Shown here: in pieces, positions 11,406-22,894 of the stretch
Layout of the letters: the number at the start of each line of letters is the position of its first letter
How positions within the stretch are numbered: position 1 is the stretch's first letter
Source: Rotaria sp. Silwood1
Lineage: Eukaryota; Rotifera; Eurotatoria; Philodinida; Philodinidae
Length of the DNA: 64,000 nucleotides
Assembly (NCBI GenBank): GCA_905250075.1
Contig: CAJNOP010000331.1
Coordinates: forward strand, 62,001 to 126,000
Reading direction: 5' to 3'
Program-made: the position numbers and the translations under genes
Notes under the pieces: model-generated
The model's database searches: none
What the model was told of the DNA's origin: nothing
The model's input: the letters and a program-made list of their open reading frames with translations, nothing else

Positions 11406-12489
11406 GAGAATCATTTCATATGTAAAGTGATCTTCTTGTTTTTTAGATTTATCTCAATCCAACAGTTGAACTTATCATTGTCTTCCTACATTAAGATAAA
11501 TTTACAGAAAAAAAAGGAAAATCTTGTTAGCACATTCCTCGTGATGCTGAAACATTGAACTCCCATGTTTTCTTTGGTCAGACTATACTAGTACACAATA
11601 CGTAAAGTACAAGAATTCTCGCTCATTGTTGTTATTTCCGAAGATATTCGACAGATAGAAAAACAAAGTCCCATTTAGTTCTATATTTCAAAGAGAATTC
11701 TCTTTTGTGGGACTCACATATATTTTCGAAGAAAATAATGAAATGTAAGTTCAAGTCGAAGTTTTCCAGATTTTCTTCCATCATAGACCTAACTAACTGA
11801 GATTAAGAGCGCTGAACGACAATAATTAAGGAGTTTAAAAGGTTCTATAACATTCTAAAGCCTTCTTTGAAATTTAAATGACTGAAATATGTTCAAGATA
11901 ATTCTATGTAACGCAGTTTCTGATTTTTTTACAGATAAAAATTCATATTCAAGAAAAAACGCATGACAGATGATGATGATGTAATGTTTTGTCACAATCT
12001 TCATATGATTAGCATTAAAAATGGAAACTGATCAAATTACAACTTTGCAAAGTAATGAATATCAATTTTTCTTAGCTTATTGAGATATATAATAGTGTGT
12101 TGAAATCTTCTTTGAATATAATGGATCAGCGTTGGACAACTCAATTGAATTCAGTTTTGAAATAATTGTCAATCTGTCTGAATTGAATTGAGTTGAACTG
12201 CTCAGCTTTGTGAGGGATATGTAAGATGGGCTTATTGGACAGTTGAATCAATGATTAGAATAATAATAATGTTAAATTAAAAGAAACGACATATGAAAAT
12301 GAAAAACAACGCACAAATCGTAGCAAGTCAAGTACAAAAAGAAAAAACTTTGTTCGAAATGTAGAAATTAATAAAATAAATCGTTTCATTAGTGATCGAT
12401 TATTCGTAGAAAATAACTATGATTCTAGAGACTTTTCATTTATCATATGTTGGATCAGTACAAAAAAAGAGTAAAGAACATACATGAGC
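11406..12489. other. Intergenic, no gene seen
   Basis: AT-rich DNA with only short open frames. Imperfect small inverted motifs occur around 11640-11740 (AAAGTCCCA and TGTGGGACT). Nothing else can be supported. Confidence 0.4.
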
Positions 12490-13035
12490 TTCACATTTGA
12501 CTTCCAAAGAGCTTGTTCTGACAAAATGTTTGTTCTATTTAAAAGGATTGCTTTGCACGGTCAATATATGATCGTGTTCGTGATGAATATAGAGAAGTAA
12601 AATCAACAACACAAATAAATTATATCGGTCAAAGTTCTAGAATATTGTCGTAGTTTATTTACTGATAAACAATTTATGAAGTTTATTGCGATTGTGAAGA
12701 ATGATATCAAAATTTACATACAACAAAACGTTTAAATGATACATGTATTATATTATCATAAATTGCATCAAAACATCAAATGACAGCTCTTCAACAACAA
12801 ATACAATTTCTTAATCGAATTAATCATTAGAATGAGTGACTTATGTAATTTTTTTTTGTGAAATAAATATATTTTGTAGATCTACTTATTTTCTATGATT
12901 AAATATATATACGAATGATGATGAGGAAAAATGGTACTGCTGTGATAATATTCATTTAATGTTCTAAATATTGAAAAAAAAACAGAATTATTATTTGTTT
13001 GCTATGCTTCTTCTTTTGACTGTGATAGTCCTACA
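12490..13035 (+). pseudogene. Decayed, internally deleted copy of the polymerase epsilon 3' end
   Basis: The segment 12514-12670 matches the second polymerase exon including its intron acceptor (TTCTATTTAA...AGGATTG, then CAATATATGATCGT, GTGATGAATATA). It then jumps to the end of the last exon (GTTTATTGCGATTGTGAAGA against TATATTGTGATTGTGGAGAA) and follows it past the stop codon and through about 200 bases of 3' flank to about 13030. Roughly 570 bases, corresponding to 860-1428 and including the first zinc module, are missing. Stops are present (for example TATTATCATAAATTGC where the parent has TATCACAAATTGC). Because intron and flank are included it arose by DNA duplication, not retroposition. 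Confidence 0.88.
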
Positions 13036-15200
13036 GAGACACCTACCGAATAGCAAATGTATCTACGAATGTCCTCTATAAAATACCAACATCAAAGCAG
13101 CTCGCGTAATCCCTGTAAGATTAAAAAGCGAAATACGATGGAACTGTTGTTGCTAGTTACTTGAAAATCCATTTATTCTATCTACTTTGAGGCATATTTC
13201 TTCACTATTGTTTCGTTAATCCTCAAGAACTGCAATAAGAAAGTAATGAATAAATTCTAATGCGATGCTAGTGATATACGATCTGTGATCGTCTAACAAC
13301 GACGTCTGTTATGGTATGTGGCGGTTTCTGAAGATCTTCTCACTCGTTCCATGGGGAGCTCTCAATTTCTACTCTAGATATTTCAATTGTCCTTTTAGCT
13401 AGTGTTCCATAAAAAAATAGTGTTAATATCTTAACAAACAAACAAAACAAGAATAAAACATAAGGTAGAAGATGACTTATAATGGTGAAAGTTAATAGAT
13501 AAAGAGAACTTTTCAAAACAAATGAGATAAGATCGTCTACACTGGAATGTCTCTGAAAAGTCAGCCCAGTATTTGATATGTTCAACATTGATTATCAATA
13601 CCAAATACGATGAACCATAATTTGATTACCAATTTAAGATATGGTCAGATAAAACTATATGTGAAACATATCTTAGTCCGATAGTAGGTTTCTGTGCTGA
13701 TGACAAGCTCATACAAAGGGAGAGCGTTAGACGAAGGAATTCGAACGCATGTGAATCCAAATAGTGTTTTGTCATAGTGAACGAGAAGCCTATGAAAAAT
13801 ATGATTCTATTATTATATATATATGAACTCTCATGATCATGAGCAATTCTTACTTTCACCTAAAGTAAAAAGAATCATTTGTTTATTGACTTTTAAAAAT
13901 TACCCCTTTTCGGTACATTATTATGAAATCCTATAAAATGAACAGATCGTAGTCGTTATCTTTATTCTATACAAGTAACATTATAGTTTGATGTTATGAA
14001 GAATATCAACATCGTAATGCATTTCTGTGAAACACAGTTTTGATTGATGTTGAATGGTATAGTGAAAAATTCAGGAATTATCTCCATAGACTTTATTCAA
14101 AATTTCTGTCGATTATAATCCATGGTCGAAGTCAGAAAACAGTAGCTATGTCGACTTTTTAGTTATTGCAAATAAAACTATGGTTTCATTTTAATTATAT
14201 GAATGAACATCAGTAGAACTTTCTAATACAGCTCTCTTTATATGAGTCAAACAAATTCTGTTCTACAGAAGTCATTCAGAAAGACTGATCATCTGATATA
14301 GCTCATCGAATTCATCTGTTTTAGATCTCGTGCAATTTTTTGCTATAATTTCAACGGTATTTCTAAGAAAACGCAAATGTTCTTTCACGAACTGATTCAT
14401 CTCATATTGCTCATACGATTCTGATAAGCAAAGCTATCAAATCTCAGATTCATGTATCTTTGCTAGATAGTCACTTCAATCGAACCATAAAATTTTTGCT
14501 CATAATCTTTCTGACAACAAAAAGTTGGTTAGAGATGTGTAGGATCATCCTATTGTACCCTGCAAGGATGATAGGGTAGGAGTAAGACAATAAAATTTCT
14601 AGAAAGATATAATACTGTGTCAATGTTGACTGACCATCGACGACTGTCAATGGTTGATGTACTTCTGAATATTGCTGATCATAGACTGTTATCTACTTTC
14701 GAACACTTTAAAATACTTTAATATCTTTCAAGATCATTTGAAGTACAAAAATATCATATTTACATCTCACAGAAATATTGAAAAAGATTTTGATTCTTTC
14801 CTATGTAGCCATTAAATAGTAATATCGTATTCGCCTAGAGAATTCAATGAAACAAACAAAAACTCCAAAAAATTTGCTGATAAAACGTCTACAGATCGTA
14901 AATGAAAATGAAGAATTTCCAAGTTCCCAGTAAAACTCAACTGTTATGTGATATACATCATAGTTGGAGTTTTCTTTTTTTCATCTTCGTCAACATTTTT
15001 CTTTCTTTTCTTCTGTATGACATCATTTAACAATGTGTAAATAGAAAAGACATAATCAAAATGAACAAATTTTTTGTTTTCATAGTACACTTTTATTTAT
15101 TGTTTCTATTCTTTACTCATGTCGAGAACAACGCTACCTTGTTCGCGAGCTACATTTGTAAGAAACAAACAGGCCAACAAGTAAACGAATAAAAAAACCC
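13036..15200. other. Intergenic, no gene seen
   Basis: Two kilobases of AT-rich DNA with only short frames, none with recognisable motifs. At 14545-14580 a small hairpin (GGATCATCCTATTGTACCCT then AAGGATGATAGGG) is visible. No RNA gene is recognised. Confidence 0.4.
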
Positions 15201-15269
15201 AATAGTGAAGGCGGACTATTTATACACTAGGAAGAAGAAGAAAGGAAGAAGAAATATGCACTACTCTAC

Positions 15270-15277
15270 TATAAAAA
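15270..15277 (+). promoter_or_regulatory. TATA box of the polyubiquitin gene
   Basis: TATAAAAA lies about 140 bases before the start codon. A 5'-untranslated intron is plausible between the donor CAA/GTAGGT (about 15351) and the acceptor GTCTAG (about 15406), an arrangement known from other polyubiquitin genes. Confidence 0.6.
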
Positions 15278-15415
15278 GAGGCTTCACACACTTATTTCAT
15301 GCAATTACAGTTTCTTGTTCAACAAGTCATCTTTCACAGTTAACAAACAAGTAGGTCTTTTTTTTGGATAGCTTAAAATTCCAAACGAACACTCAATATT
15401 GTCTAGATTTCAAAC

Positions 15416-15988
<573 letters not shown>

Positions 15989-16600
15989 ATATAAAAAAAA
16001 ACATATTTGTTAAACGAAGTTCATGAACATTATCGAATATTTTTTAAACTTTTTTTTTTTTGAAAGACTCATGAATGTCTACTAAAGTAGTGATTTTTTT
16101 GTCATTTTCGAAGTGTAACAAATATCATATTATATAATACATACATAACTTTTATGTGATGATCGTAAGATATTGATTTCATCGAAATAGAAATTATAAT
16201 GATTGAATATCTGAATTTCACTTGACATTGAACTAATGTCATCATTGCTTTAGAATTTCTAGTAATATCGATGGGTTGGTTCTCGATTTAAAAAAACTAT
16301 TCTTTTATAAAAAAAAATTCATTTAGTCAACTGATAGCACATGACTCATTTTCTAGCCAATAAATTAATTTTGAATATTCTCTTTGCTATTTTTTAATTG
16401 CTAAATAAAAATATACTTTTGAAAGAGTAACTATTTTAGTTAAAAGAAAGTTTTCATTGTAGAAAAATAAATTGATAACTAGCGACATTAATCAATTTTT
16501 TCATGAGTAGTTACTTACTCATATCCAATCCTTTTCGTTTTATATTTCCTACGGCTTTTTTCCATATGCAACAAAACTATAAAAAACGAAGTATTGAGCG
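15989..16600. other. Intergenic between polyubiquitin and the next gene
   Basis: AT-rich 3' flank with a poly-T run near 16050. No feature beyond possible promoter sequence for the following gene. Confidence 0.4.
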
Positions 16601-19211
16601 ATGTTTGATCATTTTCTATTTATTAATCAAGAAAAAACATGTAAGTTACTTTTTATATATGTAATTCACTGTTCTGTTATATATTTATATTATAGGGAAT
16701 ATGACGAAGAATTGTTCCGTAAGGATAAATATAATAGTTACTATTTTATAATTTAAAAAATCTATTTGCTTGTTTATTTTATAGCAAATTGGAAGAGATA
16801 TGATTCACAAAATCAACCAAATAGGTCTAATATCAAAACAAATACATCGAGTAAATTATGTCGGTTCCTGACTTGTAAAACTTTTTTTTTGTATTACAGG
16901 CTCATCTATAGATTCAAATTCTGTTATCGAACTTGAACTTGAAGAATCTCAACAATCAGATGATCATGGAAAAGAATGTGATGATTCCATGGACAAAAAT
17001 TCAAGTGAACCGATTGCTATTACTATTGCAACAGCCAGTGGTAGGAATAATAAAAAACAAAATCTTTTTCCTACATCATTTTTACTAGTTTCATCAATGA
17101 CTAATACAAGCACAATCATTGAACATGGTATTAATACCGATAACTAGAAAAAAGCATACTTATGTCTTTTTTTAATATTTTAATAGAAACTCCATTACAA
17201 AATATGCTTTCATTCGATAATGATACAAGAGTTTCAACTTCTCATGTCGTTGATAATCCTCGAATACAACAGAGACTCGAAAACAACAATAATTTAACAA
17301 GTAATTATAATTATGAGTATATTTTTCTTTTGTCTTAAATCAATAATACTTCCTATTTTTTTGTCTGGCAGATAATACTATCAAAGTCGTTTTACCATAT
17401 CCACTTGCTGGTATAGTAGATATGCGGACGGAACGTGACACTGAATTGAAGGATTGTTTTGGTAATACAATAGTTTTTATCGTAGTATGTATACATCATA
17501 AAAAAGCTTCAATATCTTCATATTGAATATTCTATAGTATGGTCATTTACCAGATAATGTTGAAATTGAACTTGCTTTGGTATCGACATCGTCAGGAGAA
17601 CATTACTACGGTCTATTTAAATTATATGATGTTCATTCTAAAAAATATGTAGATAGATTACGTCGTAAAGGTATTATTCGACAGTATGGTATTGATGGTT
17701 ATATGATCATGTAAGCCTTATCAATTTCAGAATACATTCGTTTCCTTTATCATCAGCTTTTGTTTCTTTTAGATTAGATCGTTTGTTTGTTCGGAAACAA
17801 CGAAACTGGAATAGAGAAGCTGAACATACGACTGGTAGACGGTATAAATTGATACTTTATCCGTCATGTATGGATATGAATCTTGAATTTATATTTTTTT
17901 AAATAACTCATTGATGCTTTTATTTAACTAGGCGAAGAAAAACTCGTTAGAGCACGAGGTTCAACCATATTTACAAATAGATATAATCTTAAATATATAC
18001 AATTGGCTATTCGTTTTCTCTTCAATAATGCACCGTTACCTATAAAAATCAATGGTATTGACGAGAATCAATTCGTCTTCTTTTCAAATTATATCACTAC
18101 AGGTAATTCTATATTTTGATCAATATTTAACTTGGATAACGTAACAGAGTTCACTTTTAGTATCAAATTATAGTCAAAAATCTCGAGATAGACTTCGTAC
18201 GCTACATATTACAAACAGAATTCCTAATCAAAATATTATTTTCTTCGATAATAATAATCAATGTATAATGGAATTCATAATCGAAGTTTGTATTTTACAG
18301 AAATATTATTTAGTATTAATGACTTATATATATATATATATAGATTCCCAAAGAATTTCGTGATATACTTAGTTCTAACACCAAATGGCTTGAAATCTCC
18401 TTAATTAACAACAATCAATTAAGCAGTATTTATCGTATTGAGACTAGCGAGGGCTGTCGAAATCCAATGTATATGATTATTAAATTCACAAGTTTTGTGT
18501 AAGCTTTATATAACCATTTTGTTAATGAAAAAAAACAATATTCAAATCTTTGTAGATTACAATTTATCGTTGTTAAGCAAAGATTGGCTGATTTGAAAAA
18601 AAATTTTCATGTTCTTAAAGCATTGCATTTTTTACTGGACGAACAACAAAATAGTGGTAAAGGCACTACTTTGTTACGAAAGAAGTTTTTTAACACATAT
18701 TATCTTTTTCTCTATTTTTCAAATTAGTTACTATCAGACCACTTGATAATGACCTTAATAAAATCATTACCCATTTGGGAATGAATAGTTTTACAGTACA
18801 ATTTCGTTTAATGCACGCTGATCCAACTGTCGATGATTCGAAGCCGGCAATTTATTTTGATGCTGCAACACAGTATAGTACTAAGTTTATCGAAAGTAAG
18901 TGATATCATCTACTATTGAAATACATAATTAATCGTAATATTTGATTATTTTAGTGTTTGAAAATGTAAACAATATTGATCAGTTACATATCTCACAAGA
19001 ACAAGAAATATGTGAATTTAAAAAAAAAACATTTCAGTGATGAAAAATAATTTTTATTTTCTTCGTTTTTAGTTCATACTAGTCAACAAAATCAAACGAG
19101 TGAACATTTAAATGAATATCCTCATTATTCATGCGGGTAGATAATATTTAATGAAAACTGATATTTTCTTACCTTTTTTCTTTAATACAGGTTACCAGTT
19201 TACAAGAACTA
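16601..19211 (+). CDS. Multi-exon gene of unknown function, about 14-16 exons
   Basis: A chain of short exons with consistent GT-AG introns and phases: about 16696-16735, 16785-16850, 16900-17040, 17187-17300, 17372-17481, 17538-17710, 17773-17867, 17932-18102, 18161-18285, 18344-18498, 18556-18656, 18728-18895 and 18955-19040 (TGA). An alternative end splices from about 19006 to exons near 19073 and 19192, stopping at about 19211. The first exon is uncertain: the ATG at 16601 does not join in frame to the exon at 16696. The N-terminal third is acidic and Ser/Asn-rich (SQQSDDHGKECDDSMD), while the middle looks globular and beta-rich (VVLPYPLAGIVDM, YGHLPDNVEIELAL, RRYKLILYPS, NLKYIQLAIRFLF). 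The layout, a disordered acidic region then a beta-rich domain, faintly recalls Rel/NFAT-type factors, but I cannot assign a family. Confidence 0.65.
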
Positions 19212-20160
19212 AATGTTGCAATGGTGAAAAATAATTAGAATGAACAATAAAGAATGGATTATTATTCATCTCCAATTTTATTTTTCAATCCGATAACATT
19301 GAACAATCAATTTTTTCCAGTCTTGTAACATTTTTTTGTTGATTTTCAATAAAAGTACATAAAATTGTATATTTCTAATTACGAAAAAATACATTCATGT
19401 ATTTAAACTTATGTTGGTCTTAGTTCAATCATTATTTTATTTTAAATGAATTCATATGAATTGTTTACAATCGATTTTAAAAACTTCGATATTGTTATGT
19501 GATAATTTAATATTTTCTAGAAAGCGTTAATTATTCATTATAAAGTGAACGCATATGGTTTTGGGTCGACAGTTTTACTTACATATAATTGACAAATAAA
19601 CTAAGCAAGCATTATACGATAAATTTTTGTTAATGAAAAAAATCTAGTGATGTTTCTTGTATCACATCATAACATTTTTCGATTAAAAATGATTGATACA
19701 TATCAATTTGAAATAATATTATTTTAGACGAGGGATGAGTTTGAGAGCAAACAAAAAGTACACTCACACCTGAACATGATTAATAGGTGCGAATTCGATT
19801 CTCACCTATATTATTGTATATGTGCTTCTCTACAAAATTTTTGTAAAAGATTTCAAGAAAAGAACATTTTTAGTAGAATCTTAGAGTGGCTATAGTCAAT
19901 ATGTGTCTATGCATGAGTGAGCGATAGAAATCGTCGACCACCCGATGAAGTATTTTGCTAATTCTTCATAGCATGTAGAAGTTAAAGAGAAGTGGCAGAA
20001 TTGCATATCGCCATATTCATGGATGGTGTAGGTGGACTTTCTTTCACTCACGTCACATGAATATTATTGAATGAATAGTTCTTTGGAAAAAACAATACAG
20101 TCATTTGTAAAGTATGAACAGTAGACAAGTGTCATAGATATCAAAAGGGTTCAGATAGGG
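19212..20160. other. Intergenic, no gene seen
   Basis: AT-rich DNA. A weak TG/CA pair occurs at 19733-19780 (GGGATGAGTTTGAGAGC then CACTCACACCTG), which may be an eroded member of the TGTGGG hairpin family. Confidence 0.4.
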
Positions 20161-20255
20161 GAGGGTGTGGGTTGGAAGTGTGCGTTTTGTTCGTGTATGT
20201 GTTGGTCTTCTCTTGGTCTACATTCAGACCGAAACTCATGCCAACACTCTGAACA
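20161..20255. repeat. TGTGGG hairpin locus, eroded
   Basis: Starts GAGGGTGTGGGTTGG and ends in CATGCCAACACTCTG, with the linker TTGGTCTTCTCTTGGTCTAC. It is the leftmost recognisable G-then-C pair and is much decayed in its C arm. Confidence 0.55.
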
Positions 20256-20576
20256 AATAACTCTAGTCTCTTATCAAGACAGATTAGTTTAATTGTCTTT
20301 TGTGTAGAAAGCATTTATTCGGCCTATCAGAAATAGATTTTCACGAACTATACATTCATTATCTAGTGTAGTCTTGTAAACAAATGAATTCATTGTACGG
20401 CTCGATATTCAGTTTTCTGCTCGTAACAAATTTTCTCTGATCGTGGGGAGGGTTGAGAAGATTGCTCATCCGAAATGAAAATCTCCGTGCAAAATGTATA
20501 ATAGATATTGAGTATAAGATAAACTCTTGTTATTTATTACATGCACGTAGTGAGTACTTCAAGTACTACTTTTATT

Positions 20577-20635
20577 TGTGGGTACGGGTGTGGGTGTGAT
20601 TCTTGTCTTAGCCAAAACTCATACTCACACCCAAA
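20577..20635. repeat. TGTGGG hairpin locus
   Basis: GTGGGTACGGGTGTGGGTGT, then the linker ATTCTTGTCTTAGCCAAAAC, then CATACTCACACCC. The arms can pair as a stem of about 12 bases. A similar linker (CTTCTCTTAAGCCAC) occurs at 31842, evidence that the loci are a family and not independent simple repeats. Confidence 0.75.
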
Positions 20636-20649
20636 TAGAAGGAAAATAA

Positions 20650-21595
20650 AGGAAAAGGTCATCGTGAACCCCACTTTCGTGTACGATCCAACTCTTGAAG
20701 CTCGAAGTCTCGAAGATAAAACTGCTTGTTTGGTGAAAAAAAAGCAAAGATTGGTTCGAATAATGAGCTTGGCTACCAATATGAACCCCTTTTTGGCAAT
20801 CTATTTGAGTTTAGCGATTAGGTTATGGATAGTCTATATAGGCGACTGAAAATTTCTGATATCCTCTTAAGCCATATTCTTGCTGAAGCTTCACGAACAG
20901 AAGAATATGAACCTAGGCATGCAAAAATATTAAAAGAAAAGTTGAAATTCTCAACAAACGCGTTATCGATACAATTGAGAAGCGTTTTTTCTTCAAAATT
21001 GAAGTAGAGAATAAGCTAAAAACGATTACATCATGTGGTCGTTTTTCAGATCATCTGTAGGAAGTTTTCTTTTCCACTTCATTTCTCTATGAAAAACTCG
21101 TTCAAAATGAAAGCATTTGTAAAAATGCAAAAAAGTTTGATTCAAAATTTTAAAGTGATCATTGAGTTTGTCAAGACAAAGAAAGCAATGAGAATCGATG
21201 TTTTAGCGGATATTGCTAAATCATTCATGAAAGAGTATCGTCAATCAGGCTTGTGTACAGTGTGTACGCTGTACATGCATTTGATTGGTATTCATTTAGA
21301 TGAACAAGATAAAAATGAAAACTCACCATCGTATGACATACGAGTAGTCAAGAAATCAAATGATCTTCTCTTCCATCTCTACTTTTCCTCTAGTAACAGA
21401 GCTAAAAAACCATTAAGAACAATGATACAAACTTTGTATCGTCGACTTGAAATGAATTTTGCAAATCCAAGTGATCGAATATCCATGGTTCGATATACTC
21501 AAACAGGTGCGTTGAGTGAGACTGATAACGAGGTAGATGAACATTTTGATGAGGATTTAAGCTCTTATTTTAATCGAGATGAACTGAATGAATGA
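20650..21595 (+). pseudogene. Hypothetical gene, apparently frame-broken; intact 3' frame 21089-21595
   Basis: The 3' part is a 168-codon open frame from the ATG at 21089, with a basic N-terminal part (MKNSFKMKAFVKMQKSLIQN), a middle with CTVCTLYMHLIGIHLDEQD and an acidic tail (ETDNEVDEHFDEDLSSYF). Upstream, protein-like text continues in other frames: DPTLEARSLEDKTACLVKKK at about 20685, SDILLSHILAEASRTEEYEP at about 20857, and DTIEKRFFFKIEVENKLKTI at about 20970. At least two frame changes without clear splice sites suggest decay, though unseen introns remain possible. I do not recognise the family. Confidence 0.4.
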
Positions 21596-22042
21596 GCACC
21601 TAGTGACACTAAAAGTAAAGGAGAAAATAGTGATGAAAAAAGTGATCAGGTATCATGCTTTATGTCACAAAATACTTTTCAAGTGAAACCAGGGAAAAAA
21701 CGATGGAAGAGTTTTAAGACCAAGTAAACTTATGCAACTAGTACAATATTTTACACCTTCATCATACGCCCTTCGTAGTGGCCGGTATGTGTCAATTTCT
21801 TCGCACTTAATTATGCAGTCTTATCAAACTATATTCCAATAGTCAAATTCTGTTTCATTCAGATACCCATAGACAGTATCCTAGTTGCATATTATTTGAC
21901 ATCGACACATTTATCGATAAAAATATATAGCTACAGACATGAAGAGTTTCTTTAATTTTTCTTTTACTTTTATAATTTATGCGCTTAGATTTTTTTCAAG
22001 TCTAAAACTATTTTTTGCTTTTATGTTTCCAGGTAATCAAAA
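21596..22042. other. Intergenic, no gene seen
   Basis: Non-coding stretch between two apparently broken genes; a short Glu/Lys-rich frame right after 21596 is probably downstream debris of the previous gene. Confidence 0.35.
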
Positions 22043-22894
22043 ATGAATAATCACCTTTGCTTTAAAAGCCTATACAAATCGTGTGTATGTCAACTACAAA
22101 CTCATTTAACAATAAACATACCAATTATTGATGCTCATTGTCCCTTTGACGTCTTCTTGAACAAATATCCTTTTTTTCAATTAGTCTCCTCCTCAAACAT
22201 TCAAAAAATTTTCATGATATCGAATAAACATAAATCTCAAAATTGGAACAACATTTTTCCAATATCTTAATCGCAATGTTCATCTTTTTGAAACATTTGG
22301 TATGCACCCAAAGTTTCTTGATGAACAGAACGCTTATCCACAACTTAGTCACCTAAAAAATATCCTTTACAATAGAGAAAGATCAGGAAATTGTATTTGA
22401 GGAGCAGGTCCCTATTGCTCGTCATACAGGTCTGCCTCTTATTCTTCATTGTTATGGATATTCTTTTTTTTTGTACAATGCTGGATTATATAATCTCAGT
22501 TCTACCTTCTTCACATCCAGTTCAATGGCATTGTATTAAATCCGATAGTGATCTTCAAATTATCGATAGTTTTATCTCGATCTTCCACAATTCTGTTGTC
22601 TCTCTCAATGGAGCGAGCACTCAAATCAAAAACATTGACTAGGGTAAAACATATAAAAAATAGATTAGGAATCATCCCTATTTGCTCGTCCATCTCGTGT
22701 TGGAGACAGACTGTCCGTGGCTTTGTCCTGCAGGTCCCTCATTACATGAGTATGATCCTGCTACGAGGATTTTTATCACCTCCAAATGGATAGAGAATGT
22801 ATTGCGTCGTCAAGGTAAAAATGCACCAAATATAATTTGTATTGAGAATGACAATGCAAAAAAAAATATTTCATTTTCAAAGCAAACTTATCCA
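22043..22894 (+). pseudogene. TatD-like metal-dependent nuclease, broken
   Basis: Pieces of a TatD-family protein (TIM-barrel 3'-5' nuclease/hydrolase) appear in order but in different frames: IPIIDAHCPFDVFL (22105-22155; the family has DxHxH/DAHCHFD), VHLFETFGMHPKFL (about 22278), PIARHTGLPLILHCYG (about 22410, the HC metal-site strand), HPVQWHCIKSDSD (about 22517) and LVLETDCPWLCPAG (about 22693, the ETD active-site motif), then a helical tail ending near 22894. A TAA after FPIS and a TGA after RSGNCI, plus frame changes around 22390, 22450 and 22660, break the gene. The first His of the DxHxH motif is kept, but the second part reads CPFD. Confidence 0.75.

Noticed and set aside
16601..19211. 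Assignment as Rel/NF-kappaB or p53 family
   Set aside because: The DNA-recognition motifs of those families are absent; only a faint similarity of layout was noted.
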